Assembly: GCF_000715205.1 (NCBI RefSeq)
Contig: NZ_JOTP01000015.1
Coordinates: 1 to 64,000 of the forward strand
Direction: 5' to 3'
DNA from: Bacillus zhangzhouensis
Lineage (GTDB): Bacteria; Bacillota; Bacilli; Bacillales; Bacillaceae
Length of the DNA stretch: 64,000 nucleotides
Shown: in pieces, positions 44,769-54,071 of the stretch
Position numbering within the stretch: position 1 is the first letter of the stretch
How the letters are laid out: every line of letters begins with the position of its first letter
The notes under the pieces: model-generated
What the model was told of the DNA's origin: nothing
The model's database searches: none
Seen by the model: only the letters and a program-made list of their open reading frames with translations
Position numbers and translations under genes: made by a program

Positions 44769-45509
44769 TTACAATTCTCTTTCATGCGATTTATAAAACT
44801 TGTGAATGGATTGAAAGATTCTTCTTGGATGATCAAACATATGCAAGGTGAGATCGACCTGACAATGTTCTGGATTTCTCATATGCTGATCGATAAAGGG
44901 CTTTGCGTGAAGTTCATATGAATACGGCGCGCCGCTTAGTCTTTGCCATATATGAATCGGTACATGAGCTGAATGAACGGGGCAAGAAGGCAGTGGAAAC
45001 GTTTCAGCTTCCTTTTCAGTGCAGCCATAGCTCTGCGCTAACTCTTTGATCAGCTGTTTGTAAAAGAATTTGTGTTCCTTTTCTCTTTCTCTTTGTGCAT
45101 GCAGATGCAAACAAGGATTCACCATCGCAATGGACCTTAGCACTTCTGGCATCTCTTCGGCAAGGCTCATGGCGACAAGTGACCCCATCCCCTCCGCCAG
45201 CACATGAATTTCCCGGTTTAATATTTCTTGTTTTAATGTGTGATGAACAAGCTGCTTTGCACTAAATACGGCATCTTCGCATCCCCAGTGATTCCCATGA
45301 AGATGACTATTAAACAATGTATATCCTTCATCCTTTAAGGCAGTTAAAAGCTGGTTTCTTCCATAATGCTGAAGCCAGAATGATGTATTTTCCTGCACAA
45401 AGTGATTTCGGTCACCGAGGATAAGAATGCCAAAGCCATTTGGTTTTTGAGGAAGGTGAATGACGTTCCACTGGGAACCAAGCTGAAAAAACCGTTCGCT
45501 TACACCCAT
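44769..45509 (-). CDS. yjaU: Alpha/beta-hydrolase-fold protein YjaU, apparently lacking the nucleophile
   Basis: A 246-residue protein with alpha/beta-hydrolase topology: GFGILILGDRNHF as the oxyanion-strand region, then HVLAEGMGSLVAMSLAEEM where the nucleophile elbow (G-x-S-x-G) is expected. The serine position is glycine (Gly107), so ordinary hydrolase chemistry is doubtful. AAAGGAGG precedes the ATG. It is upstream of yjaV, as yjaU in B. subtilis. A protein-binding or scaffold role is possible but unsupported. Confidence 0.78.
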   Translation of the reverse strand: MGVSERFFQLGSQWNVIHLPQKPNGFGILILGDRNHFVQENTSFWLQHYGRNQLLTALKDEGYTLFNSHLHGNHWGCEDAVFSAKQLVHHTLKQEILNREIHVLAEGMGSLVAMSLAEEMPEVLRSIAMVNPCLHLHAQREREKEHKFFYKQLIKELAQSYGCTEKEAETFPLPSCPVHSAHVPIHIWQRLSGAPYSYELHAKPFIDQHMRNPEHCQVDLTLHMFDHPRRIFQSIHKFYKSHEREL

Positions 45510-45720
45510 ATGGCCAGCCTCCTTTCAGTGATTCTGCTTTCTATGATATGAACAACAACTCTTGTAGGAATAAGGAAATCCCCTAAAGACTAAGAATTCT
45601 TTTCAATTTTATAGCAGAAGGTCTAAAAATGGTCACATAAAGGCGGAAAACAGTCTTTTCCCTTAACTCGTATCTATGGTATGATAATCAATAGATTGTT
45701 ACATAAAGGACGGTGGGATT

Positions 45721-45915
45721 ATGCATTATATTATCACCCTCATTTGGACTTTTCTGCTGACACATATGGCTGGTTACATCGTTGCATCTATGAATGGAGC
45801 TGCTTATGATTTTACTTTGACTTCCATTCTTGCCATTGTGTTTACGGTTATTTTATTCATCTTTGCTGAAGTAAGTCCAATGAAAGAAACGGAAAGTTCA
45901 ACAAAACACTCTTAA
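45721..45915 (+). CDS. yjzD: Small membrane protein YjzD (DUF2929)
   Basis: A 64-residue protein with two membrane helices (about 3-22 and 30-50), the DUF2929 layout, with HMAGYIVASMNGA between them and a charged tail. AAAGGACGG precedes the ATG. Divergent from yjaU, matching B. subtilis yjzD. A strong terminator follows. Function unknown. Confidence 0.85.
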   Translation: MHYIITLIWTFLLTHMAGYIVASMNGAAYDFTLTSILAIVFTVILFIFAEVSPMKETESSTKHS

Positions 45916-45935
45916 TACGTAAGAAACGATTGCTG

Positions 45936-45969
45936 AAAAAGAGCTAAAATGATGATTTTAGCTCTTTTT
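45936..45969 (+). terminator. Terminator of yjzD
   Basis: Fifteen-bp perfect arms AAAAAGAGCTAAAAT and ATTTTAGCTCTTTTT around GATG. The same AGCTAAAAT hairpin precedes repeat copy B at 35287. Confidence 0.88.
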
Positions 45970-45977
45970 CTTCTTTT

Positions 45978-46010
45978 CAGCGTGAATGAAAGAGGTTTGT
46001 CTTCACGTTA
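45978..46010. repeat. Structured intergenic repeat, copy C (internally deleted)
   Basis: Retains the left end TTTTCAGCGTGAATGAAA and the right end GAGGTTTGTCTTCACG of copies A and B, but lacks about 88 internal bases. The retained ends match copy B best. The preceding terminator-like hairpin is also conserved with copy B. Confidence 0.75.
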
Positions 46011-46043
46011 AAACCCCCTGTCTTGAATACAGGGGGTTTTTTA
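46010..46043. terminator. Bidirectional hairpin terminator between yjzD and the MFS gene
   Basis: Twelve-bp perfect arms AAAACCCCCTGT (46010-46021) and ACAGGGGGTTTT (46029-46040), with a T run on the plus strand. Confidence 0.85.
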
Positions 46044-46048
46044 TTGGT

Positions 46049-47314
46049 TTACACCTCAACCGTTTCAGAGTTCTGTTTGTCTGCTGTCAAATGGCTTTTC
46101 GCAAGCCCTGTAAACAGGAAGATCGCGATGCCTGATAAAATTTCAAGCACCCCCCCGCCAGCAATAACAGGTCCCGCTCCAAATCTTTCTGCGAGGACGC
46201 CCGATACGACAGCTGCAAACGGGAGAAAGACATTTGATGATGCATTGATCACAGCATATACTTGTGGCTGATCCTCCTGGTCCACTGACGTTTGAATAAT
46301 GACCATTTCCGGTACATTAATCGCACTGACGGCGGCGCCAAAAATAAAGGAAGCAAGAAGAACGACTGGCAGCCATGTGCTCATCCCTGTGATAAAGAAC
46401 GCAGCCCCTTCAATCATTCCAGCGACAATAAAGAACAAACCAAATCTTTTAATTTTCACCTTTGCCAGTGCAAAGCCCATCATAAACGCGCCCACTGCGG
46501 CAACGCCTCTTAAAATGGAATACACCATTGAATCACTTTGCAGCGCTTCTGCTACGTATACAGCCGACAGTGCCTGCCACGGGGCTGCTGCGACATTCAT
46601 TAAAATACAATACAGCGTTAGCGCAAATAAAATGTGATGATTTTTGACGACAAGGAAGCCTCTTTTTAAGTTATACAGATATGTATTCTTTGCTTGTTTA
46701 ATGCCTGCTGCTTTTTCTTCGTCTGTCTTCTTTAGTTTGACGCCAATAATAAACAGGCCAGATATGATAAATAAGGCAGTTGTGATCAGCAGTGTATCTG
46801 CAGGTCCAATTAATTTGACCAAGAGACCCGCTACCATCACTGCTGCAAGTGCGACAATTTCAAAAGAAGATTGCAGGATCGCATTTGCTTTTTGAATGAG
46901 ATGCTTCGGAACAATCTGCGGTAAGATAGCCACAGAAGCTGGGTTATATGCTGCACCTGTTGCCGATTGAATCACCATTAATGAGATCAATAACCATAGG
47001 GGCAATAGATGCGAAAAGTGCAGTAGTGGAATAATGAGTACAATTGTTGCTCGAACGACGTCTGAAGCGAACATCCATTTAGACAAATGGTGCTTTTTCA
47101 TAAGAGGTCCTAGTATTGGGGCTAACAAAGATGAAGGAAGAACTGTAACTGCTAGAAGAAGTCCTGTACCAAGCGCTCCATCCCCTCTTAAAATCAATAG
47201 CCAAAGAACGGATGTAAAAGCAAAACTTTCCCCTGTATTTTTAATGAGTCTTGATATGAATAATGAGGTGAAGCGTTTATTCCAAACACTTTCACTGAGA
47301 TTCGTCATTTCCAT
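46049..47314 (-). CDS. MFS transporter (MFS_3 / EntS-like), substrate unknown
   Basis: A polytopic protein of 421 residues with about 12 hydrophobic segments. It begins NKRFTSLFISRLIKNTGESF, the arrangement typical of the MFS_3 (EntS/macrolide-efflux-like) group, with AYNPASVAILPQIVPK in the first half. Start at ATG 47314, 9 bases after AAAGG; an upstream extension of 43 codons has no ribosome site. I do not recall a gene here in B. subtilis 168, where yjzD and yjzC are adjacent, so it looks like an accessory addition. Substrate cannot be told from sequence. Confidence 0.85.
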   Translation of the reverse strand: MEMTNLSESVWNKRFTSLFISRLIKNTGESFAFTSVLWLLILRGDGALGTGLLLAVTVLPSSLLAPILGPLMKKHHLSKWMFASDVVRATIVLIIPLLHFSHLLPLWLLISLMVIQSATGAAYNPASVAILPQIVPKHLIQKANAILQSSFEIVALAAVMVAGLLVKLIGPADTLLITTALFIISGLFIIGVKLKKTDEEKAAGIKQAKNTYLYNLKRGFLVVKNHHILFALTLYCILMNVAAAPWQALSAVYVAEALQSDSMVYSILRGVAAVGAFMMGFALAKVKIKRFGLFFIVAGMIEGAAFFITGMSTWLPVVLLASFIFGAAVSAINVPEMVIIQTSVDQEDQPQVYAVINASSNVFLPFAAVVSGVLAERFGAGPVIAGGGVLEILSGIAIFLFTGLAKSHLTADKQNSETVEV

Positions 47315-47422
47315 CACACAAATCCTTTCAACATCTCTATTAATAATTACATATTTTACCTTACATTCTCTTTTTTTCATACTATTTATTTGAAAATTTG
47401 AACTTAATTGTTTTTTATTATA

Positions 47423-47451
47423 AAGAAAAAAGAGGCATGACACATGCCTCT
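47423..47451 (-). terminator. Terminator of yjzC
   Basis: Nine-bp arms AGAGGCATG (47431-47439) and CATGCCTCT (47443-47451), then a T run on the minus strand. Confidence 0.85.
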
Positions 47452-47485
47452 AAAGACTTATTCATATGGACTCTTAGTCAATTGC

Positions 47486-47665
47486 TTACGGCTTTCTTTG
47501 GTAGGTCCAAACACGGTTATGGTTCGAGTTATCCGGAAAGACGTCGCCTGCTTTGAGCTTAATCTTTAAAGGATCTTTCACCATACTTCCGGTTTCACCG
47601 ATCTCGATATAGACACCATTATTCGGTGCTTTATTCCCTGATTTAAACTGATGCTGTTGACCCAT
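47486..47665 (-). CDS. yjzC: Small protein YjzC
   Basis: A 59-residue hydrophilic protein, the same length as B. subtilis YjzC. It contains FKSGNKAPNNGVYIEIGETG and ends NRVWTYQRKP. AAAGGAGG lies 6 bases before the ATG at 47665; a 22-codon upstream extension overlaps the argF terminator. The YjzC-like family is found widely in Bacillaceae, with no known function. Confidence 0.88.
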   Translation of the reverse strand: MGQQHQFKSGNKAPNNGVYIEIGETGSMVKDPLKIKLKAGDVFPDNSNHNRVWTYQRKP

Positions 47666-47727
47666 TTCCATCCTCCTTTCTCGATTGATGTTATTATGTC
47701 CCGTCACTTGCCTCTCCAATCCTCTAT

Positions 47728-47761
47728 GCAAAAAGTCCCTGCTCCTACGAGTCAGGGACTT
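47728..47761 (-). terminator. Terminator of the arginine operon
   Basis: Nine-bp arms AAGTCCCTG (47733-47741) and CAGGGACTT (47753-47761), followed by five T on the minus strand. Confidence 0.85.
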
Positions 47762-47768
47762 ATGTGGT

Positions 47769-48719
47769 TTATTTGGTTTGTTGATACATGAGCTCTTTGA
47801 TTAACGCTTTTTGCACATGCAGGCGATTTTCTGCCTGTTGAAATACTTTTGAGTGCGACCCATCAATAATGTCTGCTGTTACTTCTTCTCCGCGGTGTGC
47901 CGGCAAACAATGAAGGAAGATATAATCCTTTGCTGCATGACCCATCAGTTCATCATTGACTTGATATTCTTTAAATTCAGCAAGACGTTTCTCTGTTTCC
48001 GCCTCCTGCCCCATGCTTGTAAACACATCTGAATAAATGACATCAGCATCTTGAACAGCTGCTACAGGGTCTGTCGTAACAATCACTTCTGCGCCTGATT
48101 GTTTTGCAAACTCACGTGCAGTATTTGTCACTTCTTGGAGTGGTTCATAGCCTTTTGGTGATGCAACCGCAATATCACAGCCTAGCTGCGCACAGCCGAC
48201 CATCAAGGAGTGAGCCACATTATTTCCATCTCCGATATACGCCACTTTGACTCCTTTTAATGTCCCTTTTGCTTCTTTAATCGTCAATAAATCAGCAAGT
48301 GCCTGACATGGATGTGAGTAGTCAGTCAGTCCGTTGATCACTGGAATAGACGCGTATTTTGCAAGCTCCTCCACCTTCTCATGTTCAAAGGTCCGAATCA
48401 TAATGCCATCTACATAGCCAGACAGCACCTGCGCCGTATCACTAATGGATTCTCCTCTGCCAATTTGCAAATCATTTGAGCTAAGAAAGAGTGCGTGCCC
48501 TCCTAGCTGCGTCATTCCCGCTTCAAACGATACACGGGTTCTAGTAGAGGACTTTTCAAAGATCATCGCTAACGTTTTCCCTTTGAATAAATCCTGATAT
48601 GGATGCTGTTTCATTTCTTCCGCTTTTTCAATTAAGTACGCAATGTCATTGATAGAAAAATCCTTTAACGATAAAAAGTCTTTTCCGTATAATGCCGGTT
48701 GCACGTCGACTTGACTCAT
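47769..48719 (-). CDS. argF: Ornithine carbamoyltransferase
   Basis: Makes citrulline from ornithine and carbamoyl phosphate. The 316-residue enzyme has the carbamoyl-phosphate site SSTRTR (57-62), HPCQALADLL, and the ornithine-binding HCLPAHRG. It is the last gene of argCJBD-carAB-argF; its ATG overlaps the carB stop (ATGA), placing it next to its carbamoyl phosphate source. A terminator follows at 47728-47761. Confidence 0.97.
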   Translation of the reverse strand: MSQVDVQPALYGKDFLSLKDFSINDIAYLIEKAEEMKQHPYQDLFKGKTLAMIFEKSSTRTRVSFEAGMTQLGGHALFLSSNDLQIGRGESISDTAQVLSGYVDGIMIRTFEHEKVEELAKYASIPVINGLTDYSHPCQALADLLTIKEAKGTLKGVKVAYIGDGNNVAHSLMVGCAQLGCDIAVASPKGYEPLQEVTNTAREFAKQSGAEVIVTTDPVAAVQDADVIYSDVFTSMGQEAETEKRLAEFKEYQVNDELMGHAAKDYIFLHCLPAHRGEEVTADIIDGSHSKVFQQAENRLHVQKALIKELMYQQTK

Positions 48720-51700
48720 GCCGTCACTTCCTTTTTATATAATTCATGGAGAGATACGGGCGACACATCTCCCTCTTTCCCTTGCAGGAATGCTTGAACT
48801 GTTTCATATTCGGTTAATACTTGAACACCATGTGTGAGAGCTTTTACACGCTGCTCTTTTGCCTCTTCATCATCCGCCAAATGAATGTGGAGGGATTTAT
48901 CGCCTTGTTGCAGCCAAGATTCAAAGCTGCCAGTCCAGACATCAAAGCCTGCATGTTTCGCTTCCTCTATTAATAGCTCACTGCCTTGTATAAAGAGGCT
49001 GCCTTTTTGATGCCAGATCGACGCAAACACTTTTTTCAAGGCGCTTTCGACGTTTTTGCCTACACACATTCCTTCACCTGTTGCTTTCATTTCTGGTGTC
49101 AGCTTTAAATCGATATCTTGAATGGCATGTGATGAGAAAACTGGGAATTTGACAGCTGTTCCCCCTTTGTTTTTCGTTGAAGGATTCAATTCTTCAAGCG
49201 TCGCACCAGCTAATAACTGTGTTGCCAGCGGAATCATTTCAATCCCCATTACCTTACTGACTACTGGGACAGTCCGGCTTGCCCGAGGGTTCACCTCTAA
49301 TACAAGCGCCTGATCGCCTTTGATCACAAATTGGATATTCATAATGCCTTTGAAGGCTAATTTCTTCGCTATTTGTTCAGATGCGTTATACACCTGCTGT
49401 TTGATCTCCTCGCTGATGGAGACACTCGGTAAAATAGCAAAGCTGTCACCTGAGTGCACGCCCGCTTTCTCAATATGCTCAACGATCGTTGGAATGAAGA
49501 TCGCTTTTCCGTCAGAAATGAGATCCACTTCAACTTCTTTTCCAGTGACGTATTCATCAATTAAGATCGGATATGGCAAATGATCAGGCTGATCAAGCAG
49601 TGATGTCAAATGTGCTTCAGATTGAACAACGATCATTCCCATTCCGCCTATGACATACGATGGGCGAATTAACACAGGGTAACCGATGCTTGCAGCATGC
49701 GCGAGTGCTTCTTCTTTTGAGTGAGCAGTTTCTCCTTTTGCATGAGGAAGCTTTAGTTCATCAAGAAGCTGATAGAACAAATCACGATCTTCTAGCGCAT
49801 CTAGTGTGTCAAAGGACGTACCTAACAAAGTGACACCGGCTTTTTCCAAGCCTTCTGCTACGTTGATCGCTGTCTGCCCACCAAATTGGACGATGACGAA
49901 ATCAATTTGTTCCGCTTCCACAACGTTTAAGATATGCTCTAATGTAATAGGTTCAAAATATAAACGATCAGCAATCTCATAATCGGTACTTACCGTTTCT
50001 GGATTGTTGTTCATCATGATGGTTTCAAATCCAAGCTTTTGCAAGGTGAGAACCCCATGTACTGCACTATAATCAAACTCGACTCCTTGCCCAATTCGAA
50101 TCGGACCAGAGCCAATGATCAATGCACGCTGCTTTGTTTTCTCCTGATGCTCTCCATCACTTTTGCCAAAGTACGTGGAATAGAAGTAATTCGTTTTCGC
50201 ATCAAATTCCGCAGCACAAGTATCGACAATTTTAAATGAAGCCGCAATGCCATATTTCAGGCGAAGCTGTCTAATCGCCTCTTCACTGCTTCCCGTGAGA
50301 GAAGCGATCGTTTCATCAAGGAAGCCTTTTTCCTTTACCTTTTTCAAGGTGTCTTTGGATAGAGTTCCCTTATGATTCTTCAGTTCTTGCTCGAGTGTGA
50401 TCATATGTTTGAACACATGTAAGAAAAATAGATCGATTTGCGTCATTTGATGAATCGTTTCAACCGTTTCTTGTCTAGAAAGAAGCTCCATGACAGCGAA
50501 AAAACGACGATCGTCTGGCGTTTTGATTAATTCAAATAATTGTTCAGTCGATTGCTCTTTCAGTTCTGGCAAATGAAAGCCCTTTGTTTTGATTTCAAGT
50601 GATGCGACTGCTTTTTGAATGGCAGACTCTAAATTACGGTCAATGGCCATGACTTCACCAGTAGCCTTCATTTTTGTGCCTAATTTACGATCTGCATGTT
50701 TAAATTTATCAAACGGCCAGCGCGGGAATTTCACGACGACATAATCAAGTGCCGGCTCAAAGCTAGCATAAGTTGTGCCTGTGAGCGGGTTTTTCAATTC
50801 GTCTAGTGTATAGCCCACCGCAAGCTTTGCAGCCATTTTTGCAATCGGATAGCCTGTTGCTTTTGATGCAAGAGCTGAAGAACGACTGACCCGTGGATTT
50901 ACCTCGATGACAAAGTATTCTTTACTGAGTGGATCAAGAGCAAATTGAATGTTGCAACCGCCGACTACATCCAGCGCTGAAATAATTTTCAGGCTCGCTG
51001 AACGGAGCATTTGATAATCCTGATCCGTTAAAGTTTGGGATGGTGCAACGACAATTGAGTCCCCTGTATGCACACCAACCGGATCGATATTTTCCATATT
51101 ACATACAGTGATACACGTATTTTGACGATCTCTCATGACCTCATACTCGACTTCTTTGAAGCCAGCAATGCTTTTTTCAACTAAACACTGATGAATTGGA
51201 CTAGCTAAAAGGGCTCCTTCAATGAGCGGTTTAAACGCCTCTTCTGTTAAAGCGATTCCTCCACCTTTACCGCCAAGTGTGTACGCTGGTCGAAGAATGA
51301 CTGGGAAGCCTACTTCTTTTGCAAATTGAAGGCCATCTTTCGCATTATCCACAATTTCACTATCTGGCACAGGTTCGTTCAAATGTTTCATGAGAGCACG
51401 GAATTTCTCACGATCTTCACCGTTTTCAATTGTTTCAACTGACGTTCCGAGCAGTGTCACCCCATGCTTTTTCAGCACACCGGCTTTTTCTAACTCGACA
51501 GCAAGGTTTAAAGCGGTCTGTCCGCCAAGGTTAGCTAAAAGACCATCTGGTTTTTCCTTTTCAATGATTCTTGTCACTGAATCAACTGAAAGCGGTTCAA
51601 AATAGATTTCATCAGCAAATGACTCATCTGTCATAATGGTTGCTGGGTTGTTATTCACTAAGATGACTTTGTAGCCCTCTTCTTTTAAGGCCATACATCC

Positions 51701-51796
51701 TTGTGTTCCTGAGTAATCAAATTCTGCTGCCTGACCAATGATGATTGGACCAGACCCGATGACTAGGATGGTTTGTATGCTTTGATCTTTAGGCAT
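48716..51796 (-). CDS. carB: Carbamoyl-phosphate synthase large subunit (arginine-specific)
   Basis: A 1026-residue synthase with two homologous ATP-grasp halves. The first begins GSGPIIIGQAAEFDYSGTQ, the second (about residue 552) GSGPIRIGQGVEFDYSAVH. EVNPRVSRSSAL and EVNPRASRTVPVV are the paired metal/ATP motifs. The C-terminal allosteric domain is short compared with pyrimidine-type CarB. Location inside the arginine operon marks it as the arginine-repressed enzyme. It overlaps carA by 8 bases. Confidence 0.97.
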   Translation of the reverse strand: MPKDQSIQTILVIGSGPIIIGQAAEFDYSGTQGCMALKEEGYKVILVNNNPATIMTDESFADEIYFEPLSVDSVTRIIEKEKPDGLLANLGGQTALNLAVELEKAGVLKKHGVTLLGTSVETIENGEDREKFRALMKHLNEPVPDSEIVDNAKDGLQFAKEVGFPVILRPAYTLGGKGGGIALTEEAFKPLIEGALLASPIHQCLVEKSIAGFKEVEYEVMRDRQNTCITVCNMENIDPVGVHTGDSIVVAPSQTLTDQDYQMLRSASLKIISALDVVGGCNIQFALDPLSKEYFVIEVNPRVSRSSALASKATGYPIAKMAAKLAVGYTLDELKNPLTGTTYASFEPALDYVVVKFPRWPFDKFKHADRKLGTKMKATGEVMAIDRNLESAIQKAVASLEIKTKGFHLPELKEQSTEQLFELIKTPDDRRFFAVMELLSRQETVETIHQMTQIDLFFLHVFKHMITLEQELKNHKGTLSKDTLKKVKEKGFLDETIASLTGSSEEAIRQLRLKYGIAASFKIVDTCAAEFDAKTNYFYSTYFGKSDGEHQEKTKQRALIIGSGPIRIGQGVEFDYSAVHGVLTLQKLGFETIMMNNNPETVSTDYEIADRLYFEPITLEHILNVVEAEQIDFVIVQFGGQTAINVAEGLEKAGVTLLGTSFDTLDALEDRDLFYQLLDELKLPHAKGETAHSKEEALAHAASIGYPVLIRPSYVIGGMGMIVVQSEAHLTSLLDQPDHLPYPILIDEYVTGKEVEVDLISDGKAIFIPTIVEHIEKAGVHSGDSFAILPSVSISEEIKQQVYNASEQIAKKLAFKGIMNIQFVIKGDQALVLEVNPRASRTVPVVSKVMGIEMIPLATQLLAGATLEELNPSTKNKGGTAVKFPVFSSHAIQDIDLKLTPEMKATGEGMCVGKNVESALKKVFASIWHQKGSLFIQGSELLIEEAKHAGFDVWTGSFESWLQQGDKSLHIHLADDEEAKEQRVKALTHGVQVLTEYETVQAFLQGKEGDVSPVSLHELYKKEVTA

Positions 51797-52850
51797 GTGC
51801 GACTTCTCTCCTTGCTTGTTTCACTTTCTCAATAAAATCATCGAATACCCATTCACTTTCAGCAGGCCCTGGGTGTGCTTCTGGATGAAATTGAACGGAC
51901 ATAATCAGCTTCTCTTTATGAATGAATCCTTCTACAGATCCATCATTGACGTGAAGGAATTTCACATCCACTTCTTTGTCATTCATGCTTTTTTCATTCA
52001 CAACATAGCTGTGATTTTGACTTGTCATGAAGACACGTTTTGATTCTGTATCTTGTACGGGATGGTTCGCCCCGCGGTGGCCAAAAGGAAGCTTATACGT
52101 ATCCCCGCCCAGTGCAAGAGCGATTAATTGATGACCTAAGCAGATACCAAGTGTCGGGAAGGTCATCATGATGTCATGTATGGTCTTTAAATATGGTTTC
52201 ATTGTTTTGGGATCTCCAGGTCCGTTTGACAGAAGAACCGCATCTGGCTTGATCTCAAACACCTTTTCCATTTGTTTATAAGGAATGACTGTTACTTTAC
52301 AGCCGCGCGCCTCAAGTGAATCTGCAATTGACTTTTTAAAGCCAAAATCAATGAGCGCCACATGTTCCTCGCCGCTGCCCTGTGTGTAGATCTCATTCTC
52401 TGCTACCTGCTCGACAACATTGTCTTGCTTCATGGCCGGCGGCGTTTCGTTTTCGTCTAAACTTAATACAGCGTTCATTGTGCCATTTGCCCGGATGTTT
52501 TGCACGACTGCACGAGTATCTGTGTGTGTCAGAAGTGGAATGTTCCACTTCTGTAAATAATCCTTTAAGCTTATCGCAGCAAGATGGTGAGAAAAATGCT
52601 CGGCTGCCTCATAGACAACCACAGCTTTTACTTGTGGCTTTTTGCTCTCAAAATCTTCATGATTGATGCCGTAATTTCCGATCAGTGGATAGGTGAAAAC
52701 AATGATTTGACCTTTATAGGAAGGATCTGTGAGCACCTCTTGATAACCTGTCATGCCTGTAAAAAAGACCACTTCACCAGTGATGCCAGCTTCTCCTGTC
52801 AGATCTCCTTCAAAAGAGGCTCCATCTTCTAAATTTAAATAACCTTTCAT
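51789..52850 (-). CDS. carA: Carbamoyl-phosphate synthase small subunit (arginine-specific)
   Basis: The 353-residue glutaminase subunit that supplies ammonia to CarB. The N-terminal CarA domain begins YLNLEDGASFEGDL; the C-terminal class I glutamine amidotransferase domain has the nucleophilic cysteine in TLGICLGHQ and the catalytic His-x-Glu in VQFHPEAHPGP. GGGGTGA precedes the ATG. It follows argD after 69 bases, which contain no obvious terminator. Confidence 0.97.
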   Translation of the reverse strand: MKGYLNLEDGASFEGDLTGEAGITGEVVFFTGMTGYQEVLTDPSYKGQIIVFTYPLIGNYGINHEDFESKKPQVKAVVVYEAAEHFSHHLAAISLKDYLQKWNIPLLTHTDTRAVVQNIRANGTMNAVLSLDENETPPAMKQDNVVEQVAENEIYTQGSGEEHVALIDFGFKKSIADSLEARGCKVTVIPYKQMEKVFEIKPDAVLLSNGPGDPKTMKPYLKTIHDIMMTFPTLGICLGHQLIALALGGDTYKLPFGHRGANHPVQDTESKRVFMTSQNHSYVVNEKSMNDKEVDVKFLHVNDGSVEGFIHKEKLIMSVQFHPEAHPGPAESEWVFDDFIEKVKQARREVAHA

Positions 52851-52919
52851 GCTTGTGTCACCCCAAATTGAATAATTAATTATATAAATGCATTTTTATG
52901 CGTACTGGTGTAAAAAAAT

Positions 52920-54071
52920 TTATACCGTCACCGATTCATTTGCTAACACTTGAATGATCGCTTCTATCGCTTGATCCAATTCTGCTTTCTCCACATTCAG
53001 TGGAGGCAATAAACGAATGACATTCGGACCAGCTGGAAGCACCAGTAAACCTTGTTCTCTAAGAGCTGTGATGTAGTCACCTACTGGCTGATGACACTCA
53101 ATGCCTGCCATCAATCCTTTTCCACGTACTTCTTTGACGATGTTCAGCTGTTTGACATCTTGCAGTTTTTCTAAAAGGTAAGCACCTTTTTCTTTGACTT
53201 CTAAAAGAAAGTCTTCTTTGAATATGACATCAAGTGTCGCATTCACAGCTGCCATGGCGAGCATGTTGCCACCAAATGTGGTTCCGTGAGAACCTGGTGA
53301 GAAAGCGTCTCCTAATGCTTTTTTCCCTATGATCGCACCGACCGGGAAGCCATTTCCTAGACCTTTTGCAGCTGAGATAATATCAGGATCAAGTCCCACT
53401 TGCTCGTATGCAAATGCTGTTCCTGTGCGCCCAATGCCCGTTTGAATTTCATCTACGATGAGCAGTGCTTGATGCTTTTTGCAAAACGCTTGAACTGCCT
53501 CTAGAAATTCTGCTGTAGCTGGATTCACTCCACCTTCACCTTGCACAACTTCCAGCATCACCGCTGCCACATCATCGACTTCACACGCTGACATAGCGTC
53601 AGGGTCATTAAATGGTACATAGTGAAAGCCTGCTAGCATGGGTCCGAAACCGGTTTTGATTTTATCTTGACCTGTGGCAGCCATTCCAGCATAGGTACGC
53701 CCATGGAAAGAGTCCAAAAATGTCACGATATTTGTTTTCCCTGTGGCTTTACGCGCTAATTTAATCGCACCTTCATTTGCCTCAGCCCCGCTATTGCAGA
53801 AAAATACGAGATCCCCTGAACTATTTGCTGTCAGCTTTTCTGCTGCTTTTTCTTGCAGTCCATTTTCAAATAGATTCGATACATGCCAAACGTGATCTAG
53901 TTGTTCCTTGATGGCTTGATTCACATTTGGGTGATTGTGGCCTAAATTCGTGACCGCAATGCCTTGAATAAAGTCTAAATATTTTTTCCCGTTTGTATCG
54001 ACTGCCCAAGAACCTGCTGCCTCTTTAATTTCAACATTCCACCGGCCATATGTTTGAAAGAGATGACTCAC
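52920..54071 (-). CDS. argD: Acetylornithine aminotransferase
   Basis: A 383-residue PLP enzyme converting N-acetylglutamate semialdehyde to N-acetylornithine. Key segments are NSGAEANEGAIKLARK, the Asp in LLIVDEIQTGIGRTG, and the PLP lysine in SAAKGLGNGFP. It starts at GTG 54071, overlapping the argB stop (GTGA), with AGGAGG upstream. Confidence 0.97.
   Translation of the reverse strand: MSHLFQTYGRWNVEIKEAAGSWAVDTNGKKYLDFIQGIAVTNLGHNHPNVNQAIKEQLDHVWHVSNLFENGLQEKAAEKLTANSSGDLVFFCNSGAEANEGAIKLARKATGKTNIVTFLDSFHGRTYAGMAATGQDKIKTGFGPMLAGFHYVPFNDPDAMSACEVDDVAAVMLEVVQGEGGVNPATAEFLEAVQAFCKKHQALLIVDEIQTGIGRTGTAFAYEQVGLDPDIISAAKGLGNGFPVGAIIGKKALGDAFSPGSHGTTFGGNMLAMAAVNATLDVIFKEDFLLEVKEKGAYLLEKLQDVKQLNIVKEVRGKGLMAGIECHQPVGDYITALREQGLLVLPAGPNVIRLLPPLNVEKAELDQAIEAIIQVLANESVTV

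Noticed and set aside
46299-46637. Long plus-strand frames opposite the MFS gene
   Set aside because: Antisense shadows of a clear membrane protein gene, without ribosome sites.
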